NCBI GenBank assembly: GCA_910587425.1
Contig: CAJUKU010000002.1
Coordinates: 200,283 to 264,282 of the forward strand
DNA length: 64,000 nucleotides
Origin: an uncultured Muribaculaceae bacterium
Lineage (GTDB): Bacteria; Bacteroidota; Bacteroidia; Bacteroidales; Muribaculaceae
Direction of reading: 5' to 3'
The translations under genes and the position numbers were made by a program. This document shows, in pieces, positions 1 to 9,075 of this stretch (positions are counted from its first letter, which is position 1; each line of letters begins with the position of its first letter). The notes beneath the pieces were generated by a model. That model was given only the letters and a program-made list of their open reading frames with translations, had not been told where the DNA came from and ran no database searches.

Positions 1-2309
1 GCATTGAAGGTTACGCCAATCGACCAGTCGCGGTTGAAACGCTGGTTGTAGCCAATTGTAAGGTCAACACCCTTGTTCTCTACAGATCCGGCATTCTGCA
101 TCGGTGCGTCAACACCGAGCACACCCAGGATCGGGAGGTTAAGGAGCATGTCGTTGGTTGTGCGCTTGTAGAGAGAGCCCTCGAATGTGAGACGGCTGCC
201 AAACATAGCTGCCTCAAGACCGAGTTCCCAGTTGGTAACGGATGCCCACTTGATGTTGGAGTTCACATAACGGCTTTCATAAAGACCGTTGATGTACTGT
301 GTGCCCATAAGCACGTTAGTGTAAGCGTAGGTAGCTACACCGGGATAGTAGTCATCACCGAGCTCCTCGTTACCTGTACGACCCCAGCCGAGACGGAGTT
401 TCAACTGGTCAAGCCAGCCGCGTGTACCCTCCATGAAGCTCTCCTGAGAGATGCGCCATGCAGCAGATACAGCGGGGAAGTAACCCCAACGGTTTTCCTT
501 GGGGAAACGGGATGATGCGTCGGCACGGAAGTTAGCCTCCAAGAGGTAACGGTTGTCGAAATCATACTGTACGCGACCGAACCATGACTGACGTGTCATA
601 TCGAGACCGCCGTCTGTGTTCTTCATACCGGTCTCGGAGAGTGAACCGAGCACCTGGTCGAGAGCGTTGTCACCGCCATTCTCGCGATAAGCGGTTGTAT
701 AGCGATACATGTAGCGCAGAGCCTCGTAACCGACGAGGAGACCGAGGCTGTGCTTCTCGGCGAATGTCTTGTTATAGTTAGCTGTAGCCTGGTATGTCAT
801 CCAGTCCCAGTTATAGTAGTTGTGGTTACCACGGCGTGAACCGTTGTCACCGCCGTTATAGCTGCCACCATACAGGAGCACTTTACGGAAATTGTAGTAA
901 TCCTGACCGTCGTGGCGCCATGAGAAGAGAGGCTTGATGCTCAGACCCTCGATGGGCTTGATGTCAAGATAGAAGTTTGTGAAGAGCTGGTCATTCTTCA
1001 CCTTATAGATACCGGTGGAGTATTTCTCAGCCTCAGCGATCGGGTTCTGCATGGATCCCGGGGCGATAAGCTCACCCTCCTCGTTGTAGGGGCTGAGTGA
1101 TGCATTCAGACGGTTGACGTGCTGCACGATGCCAGAAACGCCATTGTAGCCGTCCTTCTGTATGCCACGGTAGAACGAGGTGTTGGTGCCGAACTTGAGC
1201 CAGGGCTTGAGCTGGGTCTCAAGGTTGACACGGGCATTGTAACGGTTATAGGTGTTCTGCGAGAGGATACCACCCTGATAGAGATAGCCGAGTGATGCCA
1301 TGTAGACAGTGTTGCTCGAACCACCGTTGATCTGGATGGTGTGGGCTGTCTCAGTGCCATGGCTCTTGAAAGTCTCGTCCCACCAGTTTGTACCTGTGGG
1401 ATCCAGAGTGCCATCGGCATACTGCTCGAGCTTCTTATCGTAAGCCGACACGTCGGTGGTGGGGTCTACGTTAAGGATCGCCTCACGCATGAGCATGGTG
1501 TAGTCACGCGCGTTTACCGGATCAAGTTTTGTTGTGGGTGAGGTGAAGCTTACTGTACCGGTGTAGCTGATCACCGGAGCTGTGTTGAGTTTACCTTTCT
1601 TGGTTGTGATAAGAATTACGCCGTTGGCTGCCTGCACACCGTAGATAGCTGCTGATGCGGCATCCTTCAGCACTGAAATATTCTCGACATCCTGGGGGTC
1701 GATGTTGTTCATCGAACCGGGGACACCGTCGACAATAACCAGCGGGCTTGCAGAGTTGACGGAGTTGTTACCACGGATGGTGATGGAGCCGGTCTGAGCG
1801 CCGGGGGCACCTGACGACTGCACGACAACGACACCTGGCATCTCGCCAGCCATAGCTGCCGATACTGATGCTACGGAACGGTTCTCGATAGCCGATGCAT
1901 TCATCTGCGATACGGCACCGGTTACGTTTGCTTTCTTCTGCACGCCGTAACCTACCACCACGAGCTCATCGAGGGCATTGTCCTCCATGCTGAGGGTAAA
2001 TACGAGCTTGTCGCCATTCCATGTCTTGCTCTGCGAAGCGTAACCGATGGCTGTAATGTTGATTGTAGCGCCTTTCTTGACGCCGTTGAGCGAGAAGTTG
2101 CCGTCGATGTCGGTCATGGTGCCGACATTGGCTCCCGCTACTTTGACCGTTGCGCCAACCACGGGTTCGCCCTCGGTATCAAATACTGTACCGACGCAAA
2201 TACCCGTCTGCTGTTGCGTACTCGCAACCTGCTGAGCATTAACTACATACCCCCCCCCATTAATAACGAGGGCTGCAGCAAACACTCCTGCTAAAAAACG
2301 TTTTGGCAT
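1..2309 (-). CDS. SusC/RagA-family TonB-linked outer membrane transporter (partial)
   Basis: TonB-dependent outer-membrane transporter of the SusC/RagA type, cut by the left edge so that about 770 N-terminal residues are visible. In order: a signal peptide ending near VVNAQQ, a carboxypeptidase-regulatory-like domain (GTVFDTEGEPVVGATV), a TonB-box-like ELVVVGYG, the plug domain (ANGVILITTKKG near its end) and the start of the beta barrel. Family members import glycans or other large nutrients with a SusD lipoprotein, which would be expected beyond the left edge. The ATG at 2309 is fixed by the signal peptide. A run of nine G interrupts the signal-peptide codons, giving three Gly in a row. The substrate cannot be read from the sequence. 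Confidence 0.93.
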   Translation of the reverse strand, partial: MPKRFLAGVFAAALVINGGGYVVNAQQVASTQQQTGICVGTVFDTEGEPVVGATVKVAGANVGTMTDIDGNFSLNGVKKGATINITAIGYASQSKTWNGDKLVFTLSMEDNALDELVVVGYGVQKKANVTGAVSQMNASAIENRSVASVSAAMAGEMPGVVVVQSSGAPGAQTGSITIRGNNSVNSASPLVIVDGVPGSMNNIDPQDVENISVLKDAASAAIYGVQAANGVILITTKKGKLNTAPVISYTGTVSFTSPTTKLDPVNARDYTMLMREAILNVDPTTDVSAYDKKLEQYADGTLDPTGTNWWDETFKSHGTETAHTIQINGGSSNTVYMASLGYLYQGGILSQNTYNRYNARVNLETQLKPWLKFGTNTSFYRGIQKDGYNGVSGIVQHVNRLNASLSPYNEEGELIAPGSMQNPIAEAEKYSTGIYKVKNDQLFTNFYLDIKPIEGLSIKPLFSWRHDGQDYYNFRKVLLYGGSYNGGDNGSRRGNHNYYNWDWMTYQATANYNKTFAEKHSLGLLVGYEALRYMYRYTTAYRENGGDNALDQVLGSLSETGMKNTDGGLDMTRQSWFGRVQYDFDNRYLLEANFRADASSRFPKENRWGYFPAVSAAWRISQESFMEGTRGWLDQLKLRLGWGRTGNEELGDDYYPGVATYAYTNVLMGTQYINGLYESRYVNSNIKWASVTNWELGLEAAMFGSRLTFEGSLYKRTTNDMLLNLPILGVLGVDAPMQNAGSVENKGVDLTIGYNQRFNRDWSIGVTFN
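2250..2258 (-). repeat. G9 homopolymer inside the SusC signal-peptide codons
   Basis: Nine consecutive G on the coding strand (C on the plus strand) form codons 18-20 of the SusC-like gene, within the signal peptide. Nine keeps the frame open; a change of one base would end translation early. Such tracts are classical sites of slipped-strand phase variation in other bacteria. Whether this one varies is inference. Confidence 0.85.
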
Positions 2310-2377
2310 TGTGAGTTGTGTAAATTAAGGTTAATACTATATTTGCCATGATCGGCCCAAAGGAAGCCAATCGGTCA

Positions 2378-2408
2378 CAAATTTAAGTGAATATTCCCTA
2401 ACCGCAAC
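2378..2408 (-). promoter_or_regulatory. Bacteroidota-type promoter for the SusC gene
   Basis: On the minus strand, TAAATTTG (2378-2385) matches the -7 consensus TAnnTTTG. GTTG lies about 20 bases upstream (2405-2408) as a near match to the -33 TTTG. A start about 7 bases downstream would give a leader of roughly 60 bases before the ATG at 2309. Confidence 0.6.
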
Positions 2409-2485
2409 ACTTTTTGATTAAAAATCCGTCATCTTAGCGACTATTTTAACACTTTTCAGATAAGAGAGGGCTATTGAGATGGTGA

Positions 2486-2655
2486 GGCTGCGGTTGCAGG
2501 GGCTGCTGTAGGCGAAGCTTGTAGGGGCGGAGGTATGGCGCGAGCGCAGCGCAGCCTACCTCCGTTCATCCTGTTTACAAATATCCCTCCCTGAGTACGG
2601 GACGGAGACATATTTTCAGCCCCAAGCTGAAAATCATCTCCGTAGTAACTTTTTC
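2486..2655 (-). repeat. Dispersed two-hairpin repeat, left copy
   Basis: Read on the minus strand, this copy runs from AGTTACTACGGAGA through a strong hairpin and GTACTCAGGG to CGGAGGTAGGCTGCGCT, CCATACCTCCGCCCCTACA and AGCTTCGCCTACA. The same order of blocks occurs at 63737-63905, and the second half occurs alone at 3206-3288 in the opposite orientation. The element carries no gene; it resembles a non-autonomous or REP-like intergenic repeat. Confidence 0.75.
2604..2641. repeat. Strong hairpin inside the dispersed repeat
   Basis: GGAGA and CTCC ends flank the perfect inner stem ATTTTCAGC / GCTGAAAAT around a short loop. The equivalent hairpin at 63748-63783 keeps the stem but has different loop bases, which suggests the structure itself is maintained. 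Confidence 0.7.
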
Positions 2656-2765
2656 ACAAGGAAGGGGAGATTGCAACACAGAACTTTTTGTTGCTGTCGC
2701 AACGGGCACGGAACTCAAAGAACGACACAGAACGAGGGGGGGTGGGGTTTAGGGTGGTTGTGATG

Positions 2766-2869
2766 GAAGTTGCGCATCTCCGAAGCGCTATAAGTGAGTG
2801 GCATCCTTCCTATCCCCACACGGTAGTCTCGCGCTGCGCGCTCAACTACACGTATGGGGTTTACCATGT
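2766..2869. repeat. Inner inverted-repeat arm, left
   Basis: 2766-2789 is a perfect 24-bp reverse complement of 3160-3183. Further matching blocks continue inward: CCCCACACGGT at 2814-2824 with 3127-3137, and TGGGGTTTACCATGT at 2855-2869 with 3080-3094. Bases between the blocks are less similar, so this is a long imperfect palindrome arm. Confidence 0.8.
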
Positions 2870-2902
2870 CGCGAGTCTCCGACTCGCCAACGCCTCCTAT
2901 CC

Positions 2903-3070
2903 CAGTGCTGACACTGCCCTGCACTCACACCGGACGCCAGTCCCAGATCTCAGTGTTGACACAACCCTGCGCACACGTCGGACGCCAGTCCCAGACTTCA
3001 GTGCTTTCATTGCTCTCTGCGCTCACGCCATATCCTGTCCACAACCCAGTGCTGTCACTCCGCGCCTCGG
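2903..3070. repeat. 48-bp tandem repeat, about 3.5 units
   Basis: Units begin with CAGTG at 2903, 2951, 2999 and 3047, exactly 48 bases apart. Units one and two are close copies (both contain CGGACGCCAGTCCCAGA); unit three is more diverged and unit four partial. The array sits at the centre of the nested inverted repeat. There are no spacers, so it is not a CRISPR array. Confidence 0.8.
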
Positions 3071-3079
3071 AGAGGTGCA

Positions 3080-3183
3080 ACATGGTAAACCCCACCCGAG
3101 TCAATGGAGCGCAGAGCGCTATATTGACCGTGTGGGGTTGTGGAACGTGCAGTATTGAGAGCGCTTCGGAGATGCGCAACTTC
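3080..3183. repeat. Inner inverted-repeat arm, right
   Basis: Reverse-complement partner of 2766-2869. Its outermost 24 bases (3160-3183) pair perfectly with 2766-2789. The two arms enclose the 48-bp tandem repeat. Confidence 0.8.
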
Positions 3184-3205
3184 ACCTTTATGTTTATGGG
3201 GGAAG

Positions 3206-3288
3206 GTTGACCGGAGGTAGGCTGCGCTACGCTCGCGCCATACCTCCGCCCCTACAAGCTTCGCCTACACCCCCATGCAACCGCAGCC
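3206..3288 (+). repeat. Dispersed repeat, second-half copy (outer arm, right)
   Basis: 3212-3288 is an almost perfect reverse complement of 2486-2564, with a few changes near the outer end. It also matches 63845-63905 in the same orientation. The hairpin half of the element is missing here and is replaced by the inner arm of the palindrome. It ends 12 bases from the stop of the RND gene. Confidence 0.75.
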
Positions 3289-3299
3289 AATACAACTAA

Positions 3300-6200
3300 T
3301 CAGGCGGGGCGGGCGGATTTTTTGCGGCGGCGGGGTGGACGGGGCGCTACTCCGGTAAACATCGGGAGGTAGACGAAGATGCCCACGAGCGACATCAGCA
3401 GACCGCCTATGGTGCCGAGCGCAAGGGGATACCAGAACGATTCTTTTCCATCGCCGATCATGAAGGGGATGAAGCCGAGGATGGTTGAGACAACGGTAAG
3501 GAAGATCGGTAGGATCTTGGTATTCCATGCCCGGAGGTAGAGGCTGAGCTTGCTGCGGTGCGGGAAACGTGCGCGCAGTGTGTTGAACTCGTTGAGCACA
3601 TAGATCGAGGCATTCACGGTGATGCCACAAAGCAGGATGAATGATGCGAAACCACCCTGGTCGAAGTTGATCTTCGTCAGATAGAATATCAGGAACACTC
3701 CGATGAATGATATCGGGATGGTGAAGATGATGGCGAGAGGCTGCGAGAGGGAGTTGAACAGGATGCTCGTGGTGAAGAATATTATGCCTATGACAAGGAG
3801 CAGGAGCCAGTAGGATGTGCCGTTGTCGCGTCCGTACCAGTAATAACTGTTCTGTCCATTTTCGGCGGAATACCCGAGCGGAAGCTGTGCGTTGAGCTTC
3901 TCCAGGTCGGCATCGAGAATCTTGCGTCCCTGCGTGCCGGAACCGATGTATTCATATTGCAGATAGAGCACATACTGCTGGTTTTCCTTGGATATGGAGC
4001 GTGATGCGGAGCGCTTCTGAACAGTGGCGAAGTCGGCGAGCTTCAGGGTGCGTGTTCCGATGGATATGGGCATGTTCATGAGCCCCCACACATCGTAATC
4101 GTATGCCTGTGCCGAATGCAGCAATATGTTTTCCGCTCCTCCGGGCGCCTGTATGATTCCCGCCCGCATGTCGCGACCGAATATTGGTTTCAGAGCGGAG
4201 AAGAGCTGATAGACGGTAAGATTTTCCTTGGCGAGACGGTGCTTGTCGATCTCGAGGTAGAACTCGGTGTAATCATCCTTGTACCACTGCACTTCGGAGT
4301 TGATGTTGACCTCCTTGATGCGGCGGTGTCCGAGCAGCATATTCTTCAGCGAATCAGCCCAGATCTCGAGGTCGTCGTAGTTGTAGCCGAGCATCTTGAC
4401 GCGGTAGGTACCAGCCGACTCGCGCACGTCGTTGCTGAATCCGTTGTCCTGCAATCCGAAGACCGACCATGAGCCACCGCCGAGCGTCTGCGCCTTGGCG
4501 ATGATATCGCTTTTCAGCTGATAGGGGAAATATGAGTTCATAGCCTTATCAGTGAAAGATATTATGAGCGATGCGCGGGTAGCGCTGCTGATACTCGTCT
4601 CGAAGCGTGAGATCTCGGGGAAAGTGGTGAGATAGCTCTCCATCTTGGTTATGAGCTCGTTCATCTGACCGATGGTGGCTCCGGTAGGGAGCGTGGCGTA
4701 GACGTAGATCTCCGGATCCTGCTCGGAACGCCCGAAATTACTACCTTCGAACACCTCCTTGGCAAACAGACGCAGCGAGCCGCCGAGCAGCTTGTCGACC
4801 CACGGACGGTACTTCTCTTTATAAGTCTTGTTGCCTATGGTGGCGTTGTAGATCTTCGCTCCCGGCTCATCATCCTTAAGTTTGTCGGGGAGCAGGTAGA
4901 GCGGAAGTCCGAACAGCAGCACCAGCAGCACGCACATGGCTACGCGGTGGCGCGTGCAGAACATTATGAAGCGCGAATAGAACCGGTTGAAACGCACCGC
5001 AAAGCGCTTGCCGTAACGGTGGCGGCTCTGCCGCAGGCGCAATCCGATCTTGCTTATGAGCGCAGGCACGAGGAACAGTGCCACGAAGAGGCTCACGGAG
5101 AGGTTGACGATCACCACGGCTACGAAGTCCTGAAGATTGAGGCGCATCTCCTCCTTGAGGAAGAACACGATGCCGAGAGCGCCGACAGTGGTGAGCGTGG
5201 CAGCCATGACGGAGGTGAACGCACGCAGATTACGCTTGTGCGTTATATGGTCGGTCATGACTATGATATTGTCGATTATGAGGTTGAGCGAGATGGTGAT
5301 GCCCGCCAGCGAGTAAAGCTGTATCTCAATGCCGAGAAGATAGTAGAAGATCACAGCTACGGCGAGGTTGATCACAAGCGAGATGGTGATCACCATCATG
5401 TAGCGGAGATTGAGCGTGATGAGCGCGACGAAAGCAAGCAGGATGACAAACGTCAGCCCGGAACGGAAATATATCTTCGACAGCTCGCTCTCGATCTTCT
5501 CGGTGGCGTCGTATCGCATGCTCACCTGGTAGCCCCCGGGCATGTGGGCGCGCAACGTCTCCATGCGTGCCCTTACCTCCTCGGCGAGTTTCAGCTGATT
5601 GGCATCCTCCTCCGCCCAGATTGTGACATAGATGGAGTTGAGCCCGTTGATGCGGTAGTAGCTCTGCGCCGTAGCCTCCTCATAGGTGACATTCACAAGG
5701 CGCGAAAGCGGTATGAGGACTCCGTCGGCTGTGCTGACGGTGATCGCGTGGGGATCGAACGTGGTTAGATCGGCGGCGGTTGATGAGGTGACACGCAGCC
5801 ATTCGCCATCGGAAGCCTCGGCTATACCGAGAAATTGCGACTGATCATTCTCATTTATCGCCTTGACGATATCGGCGGGAGTCAGTCCGAGCGAGTGCAG
5901 CCTGTCGCTGTCGTACTCCAGCTTCCATTCCATAGGCATAGCCCCGTAGATATCCACCTTATAAATTCCGCTCAACTGACCTATGGCGGGCTTTATGTTC
6001 TCCTCGGCATAATTCTGTATCTCGTAGGGCGATGCCGGGGCATTGATGGTGTAGGACATGAAGGCACGCTGCGCCCTGCCGTCGGATGCCTGCTGTGTGG
6101 TGATCTGCGGATAGGTGACCCCCTCGGGAAGCTGCGCCCATGCCTGACGGACAACCGTGGAGACCTCGAAACGCGTCATCTCGATGTCGGCATGTTTGTC

Positions 6201-6485
6201 AAGACCGAGGGTTATGCGTCCGCTGCCATTGGATGATGTCGACTTTATCTCTTTGACCCCCTGCACGCGGGCGAGCATGGATTCCAGACGGCTCGTGACC
6301 TCGCTCTCTATGACGCGCGCAGCGTTGTCGGGCATGTTGAACGATACCGTGAGCGACGGAAGATTGCGCGACGGATTGAGCTTGACCGGCAGCAACGGCA
6401 CGAGTGCGGCGCCGACAATCGCGAGCGCCAGGAAGGCGACGATGACGGTGAACGAGGACAGGCTTTTGGTCTCTTTTTTAGTCAC
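3300..6485 (-). CDS. RND-family efflux transporter, inner-membrane pump (second of operon)
   Basis: Inner-membrane proton-driven RND transporter of the AcrB/MMPL superfamily, 1061 residues, the usual size. An N-terminal membrane segment (residues 10-32) is followed by a large periplasmic porter region, a helix bundle, a second periplasmic loop and a final bundle. In the fourth helix IIDNIIVMTDH (around residue 400) has one Asp where AcrB has an Asp pair, as in many Bacteroidota RND pumps. The start is GTG at 6485: an in-frame stop lies two codons upstream and no ATG fits. It is the last gene of a six-gene operon, 55 bases after the TolC-type gene. The operon has two RND pumps, so they may form a heteromeric pump or serve different substrates with a shared channel; this is inference. 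Confidence 0.92.
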   Translation of the reverse strand: MTKKETKSLSSFTVIVAFLALAIVGAALVPLLPVKLNPSRNLPSLTVSFNMPDNAARVIESEVTSRLESMLARVQGVKEIKSTSSNGSGRITLGLDKHADIEMTRFEVSTVVRQAWAQLPEGVTYPQITTQQASDGRAQRAFMSYTINAPASPYEIQNYAEENIKPAIGQLSGIYKVDIYGAMPMEWKLEYDSDRLHSLGLTPADIVKAINENDQSQFLGIAEASDGEWLRVTSSTAADLTTFDPHAITVSTADGVLIPLSRLVNVTYEEATAQSYYRINGLNSIYVTIWAEEDANQLKLAEEVRARMETLRAHMPGGYQVSMRYDATEKIESELSKIYFRSGLTFVILLAFVALITLNLRYMMVITISLVINLAVAVIFYYLLGIEIQLYSLAGITISLNLIIDNIIVMTDHITHKRNLRAFTSVMAATLTTVGALGIVFFLKEEMRLNLQDFVAVVIVNLSVSLFVALFLVPALISKIGLRLRQSRHRYGKRFAVRFNRFYSRFIMFCTRHRVAMCVLLVLLFGLPLYLLPDKLKDDEPGAKIYNATIGNKTYKEKYRPWVDKLLGGSLRLFAKEVFEGSNFGRSEQDPEIYVYATLPTGATIGQMNELITKMESYLTTFPEISRFETSISSATRASLIISFTDKAMNSYFPYQLKSDIIAKAQTLGGGSWSVFGLQDNGFSNDVRESAGTYRVKMLGYNYDDLEIWADSLKNMLLGHRRIKEVNINSEVQWYKDDYTEFYLEIDKHRLAKENLTVYQLFSALKPIFGRDMRAGIIQAPGGAENILLHSAQAYDYDVWGLMNMPISIGTRTLKLADFATVQKRSASRSISKENQQYVLYLQYEYIGSGTQGRKILDADLEKLNAQLPLGYSAENGQNSYYWYGRDNGTSYWLLLLVIGIIFFTTSILFNSLSQPLAIIFTIPISFIGVFLIFYLTKINFDQGGFASFILLCGITVNASIYVLNEFNTLRARFPHRSKLSLYLRAWNTKILPIFLTVVSTILGFIPFMIGDGKESFWYPLALGTIGGLLMSLVGIFVYLPMFTGVAPRPPRRRKKSARPA

Positions 6486-6540
6486 TGCTTACGTGCGGTT
6501 GGGTTGATGGGGTTATTACATGCCTGAGACAGGATGAGCG

Positions 6541-8025
6541 TCAGCGTATGTGATGCTCGAGGTCAAACTTGTTTGACAGTTCGCGTCCGGTCTCGAAATC
6601 GTAGAGGGTGAGCTTGCGGAGTTTGTAGTAGCTCAGCCAGTAGTTCTGCAGGGCGTTGACATAGTTCTTGTTGGCGTCCTGCTGACGGTTGAGCGACAGT
6701 GTGAGCGAGTTGATGTCGGCTTTGCCGATGATGAACCGCTGGCGCGTCTGCGAGTAGGCGGTCTCGGCGAGGTCGAGAGCCTCGATCGCCGAGCTGACGA
6801 GCTGCTGCTGGATATTGAAGTCGCTGACGGTCATTATCACATCTTCCTCAATCGACAGCTCGTCCTGACGGGCAGCGATCTCAAGGACGTTGAGATTGTT
6901 CTTAGCCATGTTGACCTTACCTTTGCGCACGCCCCAGTCGATGATAGGGATTGAAAGGGTGAGCGACACGAGATCCTGACGCAGCAGGTTGCGGTATGCC
7001 TCCTTGAGGTGCGAGTTCACCTGGTTGAAACCGACACTTGCGCTCAGGTTAGCCTGGAAGCGCTGTTCCACCTTGGTTTTGCTGAGGTCGCGCTTACCCT
7101 CGAGGATGCTCTGCTTGTGCTGAAGGAGCGTCGGGTTGTTAGCCTTGGCAAATTCGAGTGCCTGGGCGGCGTTGATCTCCTTTGCCACCGGCGCCGAAGG
7201 GAGTATGACTGAGATTTCCGCGTCCTTCTCCATACCCAGGAACGAAGCGAGGGTGAACATGGCTCGCTTGAGGGCTATGCGGGTATTCTCGACGCTGTTC
7301 TGCGCGTTCACCTTGTCGAGTTTGAGCGTGAGAAGGTCAGCCTGCGATATCGAGGCGATCTTGAAGCGGCGCTCACCGATGGTGTAGAGCGTATCGCACG
7401 AGGCGAGGTTGTCGAGCGCGAGACGGTATTCAGCCTGGGCAAGCGCGAGGGCGAAGAAGTAGTTGACGGCTGTCTCGCTCACCTCCTCCATATTGTATAG
7501 GAATTCTTTCTTGACCTTCTCAAACTTCACCGGCTCGATGCGGCGTTCCCAACGGAAGCTGTTGAAGCCTATGAGGCTCTGACGGTAACCGATACGGACG
7601 GGGATCGAGGAGTACTGGGTAGACTTGACATCGCCGAAGTTACGCATGTAGGCGAGGCTGGTCTCGAGGAAGAAAGTACCGCCGAGAGGATCGAAATTCT
7701 GCGTGATGTTCAGCCCGCCGGAAGCGGAGAACATCTGCTGCGGACGGTAGACATCGGTATTTTCCTCATAGTTGTAACGCTGCGTGATGTAGCGGTTGTA
7801 GCTCGCCGGAGTCAGATCGAGCGAAAGGCTCGGCAGACGGTCGGCGCGGAACGAGCGGTACTCCCAGTAGCCCGACATGTAGAGGTTCTGGTTTCGGAAC
7901 GCCTGCAGTGAACTGTCGGAAGCTATGTCGATGGTGCGCTGCAGATCAAGCGTCACGTGGCGCTGCGCCCGGACGGTTGTGCAGACGGCAATAATTGTCA
8001 GTATGAATAGAATGTGGCGTCTCAT
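6541..8025 (-). CDS. TolC-like outer membrane efflux protein
   Basis: Outer-membrane channel of a tripartite efflux system (OEP family), 494 residues. A signal peptide ending near TTVRAQ precedes two long helical repeats typical of TolC. The second contains DINSLTLSLNRQQDANKNYVN-like heptads near the C-terminus, and the first has an ITQ and LGMEKD region. It would carry substrate from both RND pumps across the outer membrane. ATG at 8025 overlaps the stop of the upstream lipoprotein gene by one base (TGATG), implying translational coupling; a TTG one codon earlier is less likely. In the operon it lies between the second propeller lipoprotein and the second RND pump. Confidence 0.92.
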   Translation of the reverse strand: MRRHILFILTIIAVCTTVRAQRHVTLDLQRTIDIASDSSLQAFRNQNLYMSGYWEYRSFRADRLPSLSLDLTPASYNRYITQRYNYEENTDVYRPQQMFSASGGLNITQNFDPLGGTFFLETSLAYMRNFGDVKSTQYSSIPVRIGYRQSLIGFNSFRWERRIEPVKFEKVKKEFLYNMEEVSETAVNYFFALALAQAEYRLALDNLASCDTLYTIGERRFKIASISQADLLTLKLDKVNAQNSVENTRIALKRAMFTLASFLGMEKDAEISVILPSAPVAKEINAAQALEFAKANNPTLLQHKQSILEGKRDLSKTKVEQRFQANLSASVGFNQVNSHLKEAYRNLLRQDLVSLTLSIPIIDWGVRKGKVNMAKNNLNVLEIAARQDELSIEEDVIMTVSDFNIQQQLVSSAIEALDLAETAYSQTRQRFIIGKADINSLTLSLNRQQDANKNYVNALQNYWLSYYKLRKLTLYDFETGRELSNKFDLEHHIR

Positions 8026-9071
8026 CAAATGTCGTATTGTATTACGCGGTCGTTGTCATCAATACCGCAGAGCTTTCCGGAATCAGAATTAAAAAACAGT
8101 GCCATCAGCACATCGGGCACAACATGTACGGCGCGAACCGTTCCATCGTAACCTATCACGTGTATAGTCGTCGTGGTGCGCTCCGGCACGTCCTCGTCAG
8201 TCACCGGAGTGCCGAAATAGATGGCATAGATATTGTCAGTGCCACATGCCACGGCGCCGTAACCGTCGTACTTGTTCGCCCGCTCTTTGCTGTCGTAGCA
8301 ATCATCGTATTTCATGAGGTTGCCCACCGACACCGCGCGGCGCTCCATCGATGGAATATCGACGATATTCAACTGATTGAAGTAAGTCATGCCAAAGACG
8401 ACATGCTTACCGTCGGGCGACACCCCCTCGCGGGAATAGTAGGCGTAGAAATCCTGAGTGGGATAGACATACATCTGTTCAGCGTGCACGGTATCGGCAG
8501 GAGTATCCAAATCACGCCACTTCAGCTTGTAGGCGTCGTTGTCCATGAGTTCGTACACCAAACGGTTGCCGACAAGCGCGACATTGATGGCACCGAACTC
8601 AGTATTTATCACCGAATCCACCAAAGTGGTGCCCGCGACACGGCTCCTTGTGATGTTAAGCCGCTTAAGCATCCTTGCAGAAACATCATTGAGCCACACG
8701 CATGTATCACCATCACCGGCGATCTCTATCATGACAGGGGTGGCATTATAGAAATCGTTCGGTCCCTGCCCCTTTATGCCGAAGGCTCCGAGAGAGTCAC
8801 CTGATGCGGTGTAGACCTTTATCATGGGGCTGTCGCGCGGGGTATATAGGACCGTCACGCCATCAGAGGATATTGCCTCGAACGCGCCCATAACCTCATC
8901 GATGACAGTCACTCCCTGTATGGTGTCGGGGGTGAAGGCATCGGCGGGATACACGTTGATATTTTCCGTGAAATACACCTCAACCGGCGATTCCATGACC
9001 GGACCGGATGAACAGGCAGCGAGCAACGCCAACGAAGCCACTGCAGATATTGCGGATAGATAACGTTTCAT
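8025..9071 (-). CDS. BF3164/TolB-like six-bladed beta-propeller lipoprotein
   Basis: Predicted lipoprotein: a short signal sequence with lipobox LLAAC, followed by about 325 residues of repeated four-stranded segments. These recall the BF3164-like or TolB-like six-bladed propellers common in Bacteroidota (GAFGIKGQGPNDFYN, SPDGKHVVFGMTYFNQLNIV). No enzymatic motif is visible. Bordered by an RND gene (3 bases away) and the TolC gene (1-base overlap), it is tightly built into the efflux operon. This suggests an accessory or sensing role at the pump, though none is established. The ATG at 9071 is chosen over the GTG one codon upstream. Confidence 0.8.
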   Translation of the reverse strand: MKRYLSAISAVASLALLAACSSGPVMESPVEVYFTENINVYPADAFTPDTIQGVTVIDEVMGAFEAISSDGVTVLYTPRDSPMIKVYTASGDSLGAFGIKGQGPNDFYNATPVMIEIAGDGDTCVWLNDVSARMLKRLNITRSRVAGTTLVDSVINTEFGAINVALVGNRLVYELMDNDAYKLKWRDLDTPADTVHAEQMYVYPTQDFYAYYSREGVSPDGKHVVFGMTYFNQLNIVDIPSMERRAVSVGNLMKYDDCYDSKERANKYDGYGAVACGTDNIYAIYFGTPVTDEDVPERTTTTIHVIGYDGTVRAVHVVPDVLMALFFNSDSGKLCGIDDNDRVIQYDI

Positions 9072-9075
9072 CACT

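Larger units (their letters stand above)
2310..3299. other. 990-bp gene-free region with a nested repeat structure
   Basis: No convincing gene. The first 150 bases hold the SusC promoter. From 2486 to 3288 the sequence is a nested inverted repeat: outer arms 2486-2564 and 3212-3288, inner arms 2766-2869 and 3080-3183, and a central 48-bp tandem repeat at 2903-3070. Several short open frames cross it on both strands, but they follow the repeat symmetry and start in unsuitable places. I treat them as spurious. Confidence 0.7.

Noticed and set aside
2903..3070. CRISPR array
   Set aside because: Repeats are contiguous with no unique spacers, units diverge, and there are no cas genes in the window.
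2688..3210. Overlapping open frames on both strands (up to 156 codons)
   Set aside because: They run through the palindrome and the 48-bp repeat (a multiple of three, so the frame stays open). They have no signal, domain or plausible start and mirror each other on opposite strands.
4947..5768. Long open frame opposite to the RND pump gene
   Set aside because: It is a shadow of the coding strand of a well-supported RND gene, a common effect in GC-rich sequence.
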